Positions 19,161 through 30,563 are shown, numbered from the stretch's first letter. The stretch: 64,000 bases of DNA from Caulobacter sp. (GCA_021741355.1 JAIOXZ010000002.1:1-64000), one strand, 5' to 3'. The notes: generated by a model not told the origin, from the letters alone. Numbers and translations: made by a program.

Positions 19161-21257
19161 ATGCGCACCCTTCTGATGGCCCTGACCATGACCGCCGCCG
19201 CCCTGACCGCCTCCCTCGCCACCGCCCAGACGGTGGAAGACCCGCTCGCCTGGCTAGACGAGATCGAGGGCGACCGCGCCCTCGCCTGGGCCCGGGCCGA
19301 GAACGCCCGCTCCCTTCCCGTGCTGCAGTCCGACCGGCGCTACGCCGGGCTGCATAAATCGGCGCTGGACATCGTCACCGCGAAGGACCGGATCCCTGGC
19401 GTCGGCTTCAGCGGCGACGGGACGCTGGGCAACTTCTGGCAGGACACCGATCATGTGCGCGGCCTCTGGCGGCGCACGACGCTGGACAGCTATCGCACCA
19501 GCGAGCCGGTCTGGGAGACAGTGCTGGACTTCGACGCCCTGGCGAAATCCGAGGGCAAGAACTGGGTCTACAAGGGCGCGACCTGCCTCGCGCCCGCCGA
19601 CCGCTATTGCCTGGTCCAGCTGTCGGACGGCGGCAAGGACGCGGTGACGCTGCGCGAGTTCGACACGGTGACGAAGACCTTCGTCGACGGCGGCTTCGTG
19701 GCGCCGGACGGCAAGCAGAACGTCAGCTGGCTGGACAAGGACACCGTGCTGATCGCCCGCGACTGGGGCCCCGGCACCATGACCAAGTCGAGCTACCCCT
19801 TCGTGCTGAAGATCTGGAGACGCGGCACGCCGCTGAGCGCGGCCACCGAGATCTATCGCGGCACGGTCGACGATGTGTCGGTCTCGCCGATGGTGCTGCG
19901 CGATGCCGACGGCGTGGTGCAGGCGGTGATGGCCGCCCGCAGCCCGAGCTTCTTTGAGACCGAGTACTTCCTGTTGACCGACCAAGGTCCGATCAGGATG
20001 CCCTTCCCGACGCGCAGCTCGCTACAGGGCCTGCTGAACGGCAAACTGGTGTTCAGCGTCGATGAGGACTGGGCCGCGCAAGACCTGAAGCAGGGCGACC
20101 TCGCGGCCATCGATCTGGAGGCGCTGACGGCGGACCCGGCGAAGGCGCGGGCCACCCTGATCCTGCGTCCGACCGCCGTCCAGTCGATTGAGGGCGTCAA
20201 CATCAGCCGCAATCGCCTGATCGTGGGCCTGATCGAAAACGTCACCGGCAAGGCGCAGGTGTTCACGCCGGGCGCCGAGGGCTGGACCAGCACGCCGCTG
20301 GACCTGCCGTCGAACGTGACCATCGGCGTGGGCTCGGCGTCCGAGACCGACGACCGGGTGTTCTTCACCGTCACAGGCTATCTGACCCCAAGCACCCTGT
20401 GGCTGGCCGACGCCGCCACGGGCAAGCTGGAGAAGCTCAAGTCCGCGCCGCCGAAGTTCGACGCCTCGACCCATGTGGTCGAGCAACTCTGGGCGACCTC
20501 GAAGGACGGGACGAAGGTTCCCTATTTCGTCGTGCGCCCGAAGGATCTGAAATACGACGGCTCGGCCCCGACGCTGCTCTACGCCTACGGCGGTTTCCAG
20601 CAGTCGATGAAGCCCGGCTATTCGGCGACCGTCGGCAAGCTGTGGCTTGAGAACGGCGGCGTCTATGTCGTGGCCAACATCCGCGGGGGCGGCGAGTTCG
20701 GCCCCGCCTGGCACGAGGCCGGGCTGAAGGCCAATCGCCAGCGGGTCTATGACGACTTCTTCGCGGTGTCCGAGGACCTGATCGCGCGCAAGATCACCTC
20801 GCCGCGGCGCCTGGGCATCATGGGCGGCTCGAACGGCGGTCTGCTGATGGGCGTGGCCCTGACCCAGCGGCCGGAGCTGTACAACGCCGTCGTCATCCAG
20901 GTGCCGCTGTTCGACATGCTGGGCTACACCAAGCTGGGCGCCGGCGCGTCCTGGGTCGGCGAGTACGGCGATCCGGCGATCCCCGAGGAGCGCGCCTGGA
21001 TCGCGGCCTACGACCCCTACAGCAACCTGAAGGCCGGCAAGCCCTATCCCCAGGTGTTCATCGAGACCTCGACCAAGGATGACCGGGTCCACCCGGCGCA
21101 TGCCCGCAGGGCGGGGGAACGGCTGGGCGCGCTGGGCTACGGCTATCTCTATTACGAGAACATCGACGGCGGTCACTCGGCGGCCGCCAATCTCGGCGAG
21201 ACCGCCACCCGGCTGGCGCTGGAATTCACCTATCTGATGCAGCGCCTGATGGACTGA
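19161..21257 (+). CDS. Prolyl oligopeptidase family serine peptidase (second of tandem pair)
   Basis: A 698-residue paralogue of the preceding gene, with signal peptide about 1-22, propeller domain and hydrolase domain. Catalytic Ser557 lies in GGSNGG and His672 in DGGHSAAA. The two share long identical stretches (for example VVANIRGGGEFGP) but differ around the nucleophile (AYGRSNGG versus IMGGSNGG). The pair looks like a tandem duplication. A terminator hairpin follows at 21261. Confidence 0.92.
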   Translation: MRTLLMALTMTAAALTASLATAQTVEDPLAWLDEIEGDRALAWARAENARSLPVLQSDRRYAGLHKSALDIVTAKDRIPGVGFSGDGTLGNFWQDTDHVRGLWRRTTLDSYRTSEPVWETVLDFDALAKSEGKNWVYKGATCLAPADRYCLVQLSDGGKDAVTLREFDTVTKTFVDGGFVAPDGKQNVSWLDKDTVLIARDWGPGTMTKSSYPFVLKIWRRGTPLSAATEIYRGTVDDVSVSPMVLRDADGVVQAVMAARSPSFFETEYFLLTDQGPIRMPFPTRSSLQGLLNGKLVFSVDEDWAAQDLKQGDLAAIDLEALTADPAKARATLILRPTAVQSIEGVNISRNRLIVGLIENVTGKAQVFTPGAEGWTSTPLDLPSNVTIGVGSASETDDRVFFTVTGYLTPSTLWLADAATGKLEKLKSAPPKFDASTHVVEQLWATSKDGTKVPYFVVRPKDLKYDGSAPTLLYAYGGFQQSMKPGYSATVGKLWLENGGVYVVANIRGGGEFGPAWHEAGLKANRQRVYDDFFAVSEDLIARKITSPRRLGIMGGSNGGLLMGVALTQRPELYNAVVIQVPLFDMLGYTKLGAGASWVGEYGDPAIPEERAWIAAYDPYSNLKAGKPYPQVFIETSTKDDRVHPAHARRAGERLGALGYGYLYYENIDGGHSAAANLGETATRLALEFTYLMQRLMD

Positions 21258-21260
21258 CCC

Positions 21261-21308
21261 TGAACGAAAAAGGCCCCCGGCGGGGGCGCGCCGGGGCCAG
21301 TTCGTTCA
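21261..21308. terminator. Strong hairpin terminator between convergent genes
   Basis: Nested pairs TGAACGAA/TTCGTTCA and GGCCCC..GGCG/CGCC..GGGGCC form a long stem. It lies between the peptidase gene and the convergent TonB receptor gene and can serve both. Confidence 0.7.
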
Positions 21309-21322
21309 GGAGAGGAACAGGA

Positions 21323-23584
21323 TCAGAAGGCCCAGCGGGCGGTCAGCTGGAACACCGGGCCGGCCTTCTCGGTCTCGACTTCATATTCGTCGTACGAGCG
21401 GCTGGCCTGGTCGGCGAAGGTGCCGAACTTGTCGAAGGTCTCGTCCTTGGACGAGTCGAGCAGGTTCGTGCCGGTCAGGCGGACAACGAGGTTCTCGCCG
21501 AACTGCTTTTCGACGAAGGCTTCGAGATCCGCGCCGTAGCGGGTGCGGACTTCCTCCAGCGCGACGCGTCCGAAAGCGCCGCCCTGCTTGCGGTAGGTGA
21601 CGCCGAAGGCCGCGCCCCAGGACGGCAGGTCCTGGATGAAGCCGACGTTGTAGACATAGTTGGACTGGTCGTTGAACCGGCGCTCGCCGGCGAAGTCGGT
21701 GACCTCGCTGTCGAGCCAGCTGTAGTTCAGGAACACGCCGGTGTTTTCCAGACCGATGGCGGTCAGGGGGGTCGAGAGGTCGAACTCGAGACCCCAGACC
21801 GTGCCGTCGCCGACGTTGTCCACGGTGTAGATGAAGGTGCCGGGGCCGCCGTCGCCTTCCAGACCGGTATTCACGTCCTCGATCAGGTCGGTGACGCTGC
21901 GGTAGAAGAAGTTCAGGCCGACAATGCCGCGGCCGCCGAGACGACGCTCGTAGCCGACGTCAAAGCCCCAGGCCGTTTCCGGCTTCAGGTCGGGGTTGCC
22001 GATGAAGTCGTCGTCGCCGTACTCCTCGATCAGCAGAACCGGCTGCAGCTTGTCGAAGTTCGGGCGGCGGACGGTGCGGGCGACCGACAGGCTGATCCGG
22101 CCGCCTTCACCCGCGTTGAAGCGCAGGTTCGCCGACGGCAGAAGCACGGTGTAGTCGTTCTCCGTCACGCGATCGACGGGGGCGACGCCCAGGGTATCGT
22201 CGGTGATCGTCGTGCTGGTCGTCTCATAGCGCAGACCCGCTTCCCAGCGGAGGCCGTCCTGCTTGCCCGAGAGCATGATGAACGGGTCAAGGCGGGTTTC
22301 CTCGATGTTCACGTCAACATCAGCCCGGACGGCGAACACGCCGGGCGCCGGGAAGGTCGAACCGCTGTTGACGCCGTTGGCGATGTTGAACCGCGAGCGA
22401 ACCTCCAGGAGCTGCAGGTCGCGTTCCTTGCCGTTGTACTGCAGGCCGAACGTCAGCTTCGCGGCGCCGAGATCACGCTCGTGCTCGAACTCGGCGGACA
22501 GTTCGGTGTCTTCGAGGTCGGTGTTGATCTCGTCCTGCGTGAACCGGTCGGCGTCCGGGGTCGGATTGACGTCGCGAAGGAACTCCAGCTCCTTCTCGAA
22601 CTCGAACTGGTCGTCGCTCACCGCCGAGTAGCCGAGCTTGAACTTGCTTTCGCCACCGAGCATCTCGACCACGAACTTGCCCCGCAGCGACCAGCTGTCG
22701 GTCACGATGTCCAGGTCGTTGTCGTTGACTGTCAGCAGGTTCGCGTCATTGCGAAGGCTGCTGCGGTACTCGAGCGAACCCTCGTCCTGCAGACGGTCGG
22801 TGCGGACGAAGTAGCCGTCCAGCGTCAGCTCGCCACCGCCGACGTCGACCTGGTAGCTGGCGTTGAAGGAGTAGTCCGTGCCGTCGCGGACGTCCGTCTG
22901 CACTTCGGTGTTCTGCAGCGTGCCGCCGGGCATGTCGTAACGCAGGCTCAGCTTTTCTTTCGGCGCGCGGCGGCCCTGGACGTTGGCGCCGATCAGCAGA
23001 CGACCGGGGCCGAACTGGCCGCCCCAGTAGATGCCGTAGTTCTCAGCGTATTCGTCGTCGTTGTAGTACGAAACGCCGCCGCGGACGTAGCCGCCGTCGA
23101 GGCTGTAGGCGTCGCGCAGCACAATGTTCAGCGAGCCGGCCATGGCGTCGCCGCTCCGGTTGGCCGAGGGCGCGCGGATGATCTCGATCCGCTCCAGCAG
23201 TTCGGCCGGGATGCGGTCGACGAAGAACGAGCGGTCGGACTGGGCGCCCGGGACGCGTTCGCCATTGATGAGGATCTGGGTGTAGCCGGGATCGAGGCCG
23301 CGCAGACGGGCGCCGTCCGATTCCAGGACGTCCGACAGGAAGGTCACGCTGGGCACGCGCTTCAGCGCATCACCGGCCGAGACGGGCTCGAAGCGCTGGA
23401 AATACTCTTGATCGTAGCTCAGCACGGGCGCCGTGGCGTCCGTCCGGTCGCGATAGACGATTTCCGGATTGATGATGAGTTCCTGAACCGTTGTCGGCGC
23501 GTCAGCGCCGTCCTGCGCGAACGCGGATCCGGCTATCACCAGGGGCGCAAGCGCCACCAGTGCAAACAGATTTGATTTCTTCAT
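21323..23584 (-). CDS. TonB-dependent receptor
   Basis: A 753-residue outer-membrane receptor. Signal peptide about 1-23 (ends SAFAQ), a plug domain (ILINGERVPG, RIEIIRAPSANRSG) and a 22-strand-like barrel rich in aromatic/charged alternation, ending in the outer-membrane C-terminal Phe (TARWAF). The ATG at 23584 follows GAGGGGTCGAC. It is divergent from a beta-propeller phytase, which suggests phytate breakdown products or a similar phosphate/inositol ligand, but that is inferred from context. Confidence 0.93.
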   Translation of the reverse strand: MKKSNLFALVALAPLVIAGSAFAQDGADAPTTVQELIINPEIVYRDRTDATAPVLSYDQEYFQRFEPVSAGDALKRVPSVTFLSDVLESDGARLRGLDPGYTQILINGERVPGAQSDRSFFVDRIPAELLERIEIIRAPSANRSGDAMAGSLNIVLRDAYSLDGGYVRGGVSYYNDDEYAENYGIYWGGQFGPGRLLIGANVQGRRAPKEKLSLRYDMPGGTLQNTEVQTDVRDGTDYSFNASYQVDVGGGELTLDGYFVRTDRLQDEGSLEYRSSLRNDANLLTVNDNDLDIVTDSWSLRGKFVVEMLGGESKFKLGYSAVSDDQFEFEKELEFLRDVNPTPDADRFTQDEINTDLEDTELSAEFEHERDLGAAKLTFGLQYNGKERDLQLLEVRSRFNIANGVNSGSTFPAPGVFAVRADVDVNIEETRLDPFIMLSGKQDGLRWEAGLRYETTSTTITDDTLGVAPVDRVTENDYTVLLPSANLRFNAGEGGRISLSVARTVRRPNFDKLQPVLLIEEYGDDDFIGNPDLKPETAWGFDVGYERRLGGRGIVGLNFFYRSVTDLIEDVNTGLEGDGGPGTFIYTVDNVGDGTVWGLEFDLSTPLTAIGLENTGVFLNYSWLDSEVTDFAGERRFNDQSNYVYNVGFIQDLPSWGAAFGVTYRKQGGAFGRVALEEVRTRYGADLEAFVEKQFGENLVVRLTGTNLLDSSKDETFDKFGTFADQASRSYDEYEVETEKAGPVFQLTARWAF

Positions 23585-23681
23585 GTCGACCCCTCTTGCG
23601 TCACAGGCGCCCTGTTGACCGAGGGCATCTGCTGTGATCATCAGGCCGTCCAGTAGGTCTACACCTGCAAGGGTTCCAGTG

Positions 23682-24782
23682 ATGTTTAGCCGACAGAGTT
23701 ATATCAATTTTGTGACAGTTCTCGCGGCATCGGTACTTGTCTCGTCCTGCGCTTTACTTGACCCGGAGGCTCGCTCGGATTCGAAGAAGCTGACGGTCGG
23801 CGTCGGCGTCCCGGTGCTCTCGACGGTGGAGACCCAGGCGGTCGCGACACGGAATGCCGACGCCGCCGACGATCCCGAAATCTGGGCGGATCCCCGCGAC
23901 CCTTCGCGCGGCCTGATCTTCGGCACCGACAAGCAGGCCGGGCTCTATATCTACGGTCTGGACGGCGCGATCCGCGGCTTCATCGCCGACGGGCGACTGA
24001 ACAACGTCGATCTGCGCGACGGCTTCGCCACGCCGAACGGTCAGCGCGTGCTGGTCGCCGCCAGCGATCGTGGCCGGATGGGCGCGGCGCTCTACCTGCT
24101 GGACCCGGACAGCCTCGAAACCTCCGCCTGGGGCGTGGTTCCGGTGGACCTGGCCGAGCCCTACGGCCTGTGCATGGGCCGACGCGGCGAGGCGTTCATC
24201 ATCGTGATCAACGGCACGGACGGTGAGGTGCGGCAACTGCGGGTCGCCGCCGGACCGGACGGCAAGCCCGTCGCCACCCTCGAGCGCCGCTTCGCCGTCG
24301 GCAGCCAGACCGAAGGCTGTGTCATCGATGACCTCCGGGGCCTGCTCTACATCGGTGAAGAGGCGAAGGGCGTCTGGCGCTACGATCTCGATCCGGCCGC
24401 CGGCGACGCGCGGATCCAGATCGCCGCGGCGCCGTCCGCCATGCTCAAACCCGACGTCGAGGGTCTGACCCTGCTGCGGGAAGGGGATCGCACCTGGCTG
24501 ATCGTCTCCAGCCAGGGCGACAGCGCCTTCGCGGTCTGGCGCGTGGACGGCGAGACGCCGGTCTATGCCGGACGCTTCTCACCGGTCGCGGGCAACGGTA
24601 TCGACGCCGTCACGGGCACTGATGGTGTGGCGGCGCTCGGCGGCCGGGTCGGTCAGTTCCCGGAAGGCCTGGTGGTCATGCAGGACGATTCAGACAGCGA
24701 GGGCGAGGCGCCCGTCGCCCGGTCGCGCCAGAACTTCAAGCTGGTCGACTGGCGCGACGTCAAGGCGGCGCTCGGCCTCTGA
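23682..24782 (+). CDS. Beta-propeller phytase (3-phytase-like lipoprotein)
   Basis: A 366-residue lipoprotein: lipobox LVSSC with Cys23. The mature part matches the BPP family: DDPEIWADP and GTDKQAGLYIY near the start, then GSQTEGCVIDD with YIGEEAKGVWRY, then DVEGLTLL, NGIDAV and QFPEGLVVMQDD, and NFKLVDW at the end. The acidic residues would bind Ca2+ and phytate, releasing phosphate. It is divergent from a TonB receptor with 97 bp between starts. The ATG at 23682 begins the signal peptide. Confidence 0.88.
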   Translation: MFSRQSYINFVTVLAASVLVSSCALLDPEARSDSKKLTVGVGVPVLSTVETQAVATRNADAADDPEIWADPRDPSRGLIFGTDKQAGLYIYGLDGAIRGFIADGRLNNVDLRDGFATPNGQRVLVAASDRGRMGAALYLLDPDSLETSAWGVVPVDLAEPYGLCMGRRGEAFIIVINGTDGEVRQLRVAAGPDGKPVATLERRFAVGSQTEGCVIDDLRGLLYIGEEAKGVWRYDLDPAAGDARIQIAAAPSAMLKPDVEGLTLLREGDRTWLIVSSQGDSAFAVWRVDGETPVYAGRFSPVAGNGIDAVTGTDGVAALGGRVGQFPEGLVVMQDDSDSEGEAPVARSRQNFKLVDWRDVKAALGL

Positions 24783-24785
24783 CCG

Positions 24786-25343
24786 TCAGGCCCGCTCAAC
24801 GGCGGCGGCGGCGGCGTCGAGGGCGTCGCAGATGGCCGCGATCTGTTCCTTGCCGAGCGCTCCGCCGGTGGTCTTCAGCTTGAGCGCCGTGCGCAGGTTC
24901 TCCCGCGCCCGCAGGATCTGCGGCGAGAAGGCGGTGCTGGCTGCGGCGGCCTCGGCCATGCGCTGGAACAGCGAGACCGTCTGGCCCTCATTGGCGCGCA
25001 GGTGCCCCTCGCCCTCGGCGGTGACGGAGTAGAGCTTGCGCCCGCCGGCCGCGTCGGCGGCGGTGACGAAGCCCATTTCCTCGAGCCAGGTCAGGGTCGG
25101 GTAGACCACGCCGGGGCTGGGCGAATAGGCCCCGCCGGCGCGTTCCTCGACTTCCTTGATCAGCTCGTAGCCGTGGCGCGGCTGGTCGGCGATCATCCGC
25201 AGGATGACCAGCTTGAGGTCACCATGGTCGAAGAACCGGCCAAACCGACCGCCGCGACCCATGTGGCGCCCGTGATGTCCGCCGAAGCCGTGACGACCGA
25301 AGCGTTCGTGTTTGTGGTGGTGAAAACCAAAGTGGCGATTCAT
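24786..25343 (-). CDS. PadR family transcriptional regulator with His/Gly-rich N-terminus
   Basis: A 185-residue regulator. Residues 1-38 are rich in His, Arg, Gly and Phe (for example FHHHKHERFGRHGFGGHH). A PadR winged helix follows (LKLVILRMIADQPRHGYELIKEVEER, SPGVVYPTLTWLEEMG), then a C-terminal helix for dimerisation. The histidine extension recalls the nickel-responsive regulator YqjI. Three palindromic sites lie just upstream of its start, which suggests autoregulation. Confidence 0.87.
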   Translation of the reverse strand: MNRHFGFHHHKHERFGRHGFGGHHGRHMGRGGRFGRFFDHGDLKLVILRMIADQPRHGYELIKEVEERAGGAYSPSPGVVYPTLTWLEEMGFVTAADAAGGRKLYSVTAEGEGHLRANEGQTVSLFQRMAEAAAASTAFSPQILRARENLRTALKLKTTGGALGKEQIAAICDALDAAAAAVERA

Positions 25344-25356
25344 ATCTGATCCTTTC

Positions 25357-25416
25357 TAGATATATCGGATTGTTAGATATATCGGATAGGACCGGTGTCA
25401 AGTTCGATATATCGAA
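25357..25416. promoter_or_regulatory. Candidate PadR operators
   Basis: TAGATATATCGGAT occurs twice (25357-25370 and 25374-25387, 17 bp apart) and is followed by the perfect 14-bp palindrome TTCGATATATCGAA at 25403-25416. All three share a GATATATCG core and lie 14-73 bp upstream of the padR start. AT-rich dyads of this sort are typical PadR sites. Control of the divergent hydrolase gene is also possible. Confidence 0.65.
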
Positions 25417-25528
25417 TTTGTATCGAATCAATCGGTCACCAGCCAGACCGTCTCGCGTCGACAGCCCACGGGATCGCTGGTGTCACTCCGTCGTTTATCT
25501 TCGACAACTGGGCAGCCGGGACGCACCT

Positions 25529-26137
25529 GTGGAAACCTCAGGATTAAAATATGGGCCGGTGGCCCCGTCGGCCGCGCATATCTGTGTGGATATGCAAAGG
25601 CTCTTTGCCGAAACCGACGACTGGGGAACTCCGTGGATGCGGCGCGCGCTACCCCAGGTCGTACGGCTGTGTGAACATCGTCCCGAACGGGCCGTCTTCA
25701 CGCGCTTCATCCCGGCAGGCGAAGCGCGCCAGGCGATGGGAAGCTGGCGGCGTTACTACGAGCGTTGGTCGAACATGACGCTGGACGCGCTCGACGGCGA
25801 CATGGTCCAGCTTCTGCCCGAGCTCACGCTGTTCCTCCCGCCGGCGCGTCTTTTCGACAAGTCCGTCTATTCGCCGTGGCATGACGGTCGCCTTCACGCG
25901 CTCCTGGCCGGGGAGCAGGTCGACACTGTGATCGTTTCCGGAGGGGAGACCGACGTCTGCGTCCTCGCCACAGTGCTCGGCGCGATAGACCACGGATACC
26001 GCGTCATTGTCGCGGCTGACGCCTTGTGCGGTTCGGCCAGTGGAACGCATGACGCCGCCCTGCAAATCTATCACGACCGCTTCGGGCAGCAGCTGGAGAC
26101 GGCGGTTGCAGATGAGGTGCTGGAGGCCTGGACCTAG
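25529..26137 (+). CDS. Isochorismatase-family cysteine hydrolase
   Basis: About 202 residues. HICVDMQRLFAE near the start carries the catalytic Asp, SVYSPWHDGRLHALL the lysine region, and SGGETDVCVLATVLGAIDHGYRVIVAADALCG the nucleophile Cys and C-terminal strand. The substrate is unknown. The start is uncertain: GTG at 25529 is used; GTG at 25559 is also possible, and the frame is open back to 25370 inside the operator region. The stop overlaps the convergent small gene by 4 bp. Confidence 0.75.
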   Translation: METSGLKYGPVAPSAAHICVDMQRLFAETDDWGTPWMRRALPQVVRLCEHRPERAVFTRFIPAGEARQAMGSWRRYYERWSNMTLDALDGDMVQLLPELTLFLPPARLFDKSVYSPWHDGRLHALLAGEQVDTVIVSGGETDVCVLATVLGAIDHGYRVIVAADALCGSASGTHDAALQIYHDRFGQQLETAVADEVLEAWT

Positions 26138-26430
26138 GAGGGGGCCGGCGCCTCGGTGGCCGCAATTGTTCGGCAATCATCGGAATGGGGCGCTTGGTCT
26201 TCGGCGAAACGGCCGTCGTCGGTCGGGCGTCCGACGCGAAACAACAGCCGGTCATCCTCAAGAACATCAACGCTGAGATGATGAGGCGAGGCGTTCAATT
26301 GGCGCAGAGCCAGCTCTCTCGCGCGCGCTTCATTCACCACCGTCACGAAGGTGAGGGTGCTGACCGAGTAGCGATCATCCTGTGTGTAGAAAGCGAAAGA
26401 TCGAATCGCAGTAGCCATCGCCATCGCCAT
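26134..26430 (-). CDS. Hypothetical protein (98 aa)
   Basis: A small soluble protein starting MAMAMATAIRSFAFYTQDD. Its strand/helix pattern (YSVSTLTFVTVVNEARARELA, VDVLEDDRLLFRVG) looks like a real fold with sensible codon use. No family recognised. The start is uncertain: three ATGs lie at 26430, 26424 and 26418, none with a good ribosome site. It sits downstream of the oxyR gene on the same strand after about 130 bp. Confidence 0.45.
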   Translation of the reverse strand: MAMAMATAIRSFAFYTQDDRYSVSTLTFVTVVNEARARELALRQLNASPHHLSVDVLEDDRLLFRVGRPTDDGRFAEDQAPHSDDCRTIAATEAPAPS

Positions 26431-26561
26431 CGATATGCCGAAGGCCAACTGTATCGCATTACCCAAAATGGGTAAATCCCGCTCGTGCCTGGGCGTCCGC
26501 TTCTCCCGCGCCCGGATGCTTATGCTCGGTTGGGGCCGACGAGTGGCGCCAAACGGACGTC

Positions 26562-27455
26562 TCACACCCCGCGCAGCACCTCCGCCAGCATCCGGCCCTC
26601 GTTGGCGCGGCTGGAGCCGGCGCGCCAGGCGACGACGATCTCGCGGCTGGGGTGGTCGGCCTGCAGCGGGCGGGTGGTGACGCCGACGTGCTCGGTCAGG
26701 CCGGCGTTGACCGCCATCGCCGGCAGGAAGGACACGCCGAGCCCCGAGCCGACCATCTGCACCAGCGTCGGCAGGGAGGTGGCGGCGAAGGTTTCCTCGT
26801 CCGTCGATTTTGGCGGCTCGAGCCCGCAGGCGGCCAGGGCGTGGTCGCGCAGGCAGTGGCCGTCCTCGAGCAGGATCATGTCGCGCGGCGACAGGTCCTC
26901 CGGGTTGACCCGGTTCTGCTTCAGGATCGGGTGACCGTCCGGCGCGGCGGCCAGCAGTTCGTCGTCCTCGACGTGCGCCCAGGCCAGGCCGGTCATGTCG
27001 TAGGGCAGGGCGACCAGGGCCGCGTCGAGCGCGCCGGCCTTGAGCGAGGCGATCAGCCGATGGGTCAGGTCCTCGCGCAGGAACAGCCGCAGCTTGGGGA
27101 ACCGGTCGCGGATCACCGGCAGGGCGCGCGGCAGCAGGAACGGCGCGACCGTCGGGATGACCCCCAGCCGGAACCGGCCGGACAGCGGCTGGCCGGCGCC
27201 CTGGGCGGCCTGCACCAGGTCGTCGGTCTGTTCGAGAATCACCCGCGCACGGCGCACGGCCTCCTCGCCGGCGGCGGTGAGGATCACGCCGGAGCGGGCG
27301 CGGTCGACCACCGGGGCGCCGAGGATCTTCTCCAGTTCGGCGATGCCGGCCGAGAGGGTCGGCTGGGTGACATGGGCCGCCTCGGCCGCCCGGCTGAACG
27401 AGCCGTGGTCGGACAGGAGCCGGAGGTACTGAAGCTGGCGCAGCGTCGGGATCAT
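26562..27455 (-). CDS. oxyR: OxyR-like LysR-family hydrogen peroxide regulator
   Basis: A 297-residue LysR protein with the N-terminal winged helix (LRQLQYLRLLSDHGSFSRAA, VTQPTLSAGI) and a C-terminal sensor domain. The sensor has Cys201 and Cys210 nine residues apart (DGHCLRDHALAACG), matching the redox pair C199/C208 of E. coli OxyR. It is divergent from katG with a 184-bp shared region, and a similar motif precedes ahpC, so it probably activates both. A GTG 6 nt upstream is an alternative start. Confidence 0.92.
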   Translation of the reverse strand: MIPTLRQLQYLRLLSDHGSFSRAAEAAHVTQPTLSAGIAELEKILGAPVVDRARSGVILTAAGEEAVRRARVILEQTDDLVQAAQGAGQPLSGRFRLGVIPTVAPFLLPRALPVIRDRFPKLRLFLREDLTHRLIASLKAGALDAALVALPYDMTGLAWAHVEDDELLAAAPDGHPILKQNRVNPEDLSPRDMILLEDGHCLRDHALAACGLEPPKSTDEETFAATSLPTLVQMVGSGLGVSFLPAMAVNAGLTEHVGVTTRPLQADHPSREIVVAWRAGSSRANEGRMLAEVLRGV

Positions 27456-27491
27456 GGCCACAGCATAGCCCCACTCAATCCATCCCGCAAA

Positions 27492-27514
27492 AACAATCGA
27501 TTGGCTTTATGGCC
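27492..27514 (+). promoter_or_regulatory. katG upstream motif shared with ahpC (candidate OxyR site)
   Basis: AACAATCGATTGGC followed by TTTATGGCC matches 19 of 23 positions with 29891-29913 upstream of ahpC. It lies 126 bp before the katG start and 37 bp from the oxyR start, where a LysR regulator site is expected. Assignment to OxyR is an inference. Confidence 0.6.
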
Positions 27515-27519
27515 CTTGA

Positions 27520-29805
<2,286 letters not shown>

Positions 29806-29811
29806 TCAGCA

Positions 29812-29852
29812 GCGGGTCTCCACGACGGCGTCAGGCCAGCGTGGAGACCCGC
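29812..29852 (+). terminator. Hairpin after katG
   Basis: GCGGGTCTCCACG pairs exactly with CGTGGAGACCCGC across a 15-nt loop, 6 nt after the katG stop. There is no clear U-run, so it may terminate transcription or protect the 3' end. Confidence 0.6.
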
Positions 29853-29890
29853 CCGCCGACTACAATGATTTTCCCTATCGACCCGGCAAG

Positions 29891-29913
29891 AACAATCAAT
29901 TGGCCCTATGACC
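29891..29913 (+). promoter_or_regulatory. ahpC upstream motif shared with katG (candidate OxyR site)
   Basis: AACAATCAATTGGC followed by CCTATGACC lies 88 bp before ahpC. Nineteen of 23 bases match the katG site. Read in reverse it contains ATAG-N7-TGAT, close to an OxyR half-site of the ATAG-N7-CTAT type. Confidence 0.6.
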
Positions 29914-30001
29914 GGGACACCCCTATCTACCTCGTCACAGCCGGACGACAGACCGCCTCCCCGCGGCGTCCGGTCCTCATTCGATCCAGGAGACTCTCAG
30001 T

Positions 30002-30562
30002 ATGCTCGGCGTTGGACACAAGCTTCCGGAATTCAAGATCGTCGGCGTGAAGCCCGGCTTCATGCGGCACGAGGAGAACGGCGAGAGCGCGTTCGAAACC
30101 CTGACCAACGACAGCTTCGCCGGCCAGTGGAAGGTCATCTTCTTCTATCCGAAGGACTTCACCTTCGTCTGCCCGACCGAAATCGCCGAGTTCGCCCGGC
30201 TGAACAAGGAATTCGCCGACCGTGACACGGTCGTGCTGGGCGGCTCGACCGACAACGAACACAGCAAGCTCGGCTGGCGTCGTGAACACGCCGATCTGCA
30301 CAAGCTGCCGATCTGGAGCTTCGCCGACAACAGCGGCAAGTTCGCCCGCGCCCTGGGCGTGCTCGACGAGGAAGAGGGCGTCGCCCAGCGCGCCACCTTC
30401 GTGGTCGACCCGCACGGCGTCGTGCAGCACGTCTATGTCACCAATCTGAACGTGGGCCGCGCGCCGGCCGACACCCTTCGGGTGCTGGACGCGCTGCAGA
30501 CCGACGAGCTGTGCCCCTGCAACCGCTCGGTCGGCGGCGACACGCTCGACCTGGCCGCCTGA
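30002..30562 (+). CDS. ahpC: Alkyl hydroperoxide reductase AhpC (peroxiredoxin)
   Basis: A 186-residue 2-Cys peroxiredoxin. The peroxidatic Cys57 is in FVCPTE; two C-terminal cysteines C171 and C173 (ELCPCNR) match the three-cysteine AhpC of mycobacteria, which is reduced by AhpD rather than AhpF. That fits the ahpD gene downstream. Translation starts after AGGAGACTCTCAGT. Confidence 0.95.
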   Translation: MLGVGHKLPEFKIVGVKPGFMRHEENGESAFETLTNDSFAGQWKVIFFYPKDFTFVCPTEIAEFARLNKEFADRDTVVLGGSTDNEHSKLGWRREHADLHKLPIWSFADNSGKFARALGVLDEEEGVAQRATFVVDPHGVVQHVYVTNLNVGRAPADTLRVLDALQTDELCPCNRSVGGDTLDLAA

Positions 30563-30563
30563 T

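Noticed and set aside
25551..25778. ATG at 25551 with an AGGA 7 nt upstream
   Set aside because: The frame encodes no known domain and is out of phase with the clear isochorismatase-family gene.
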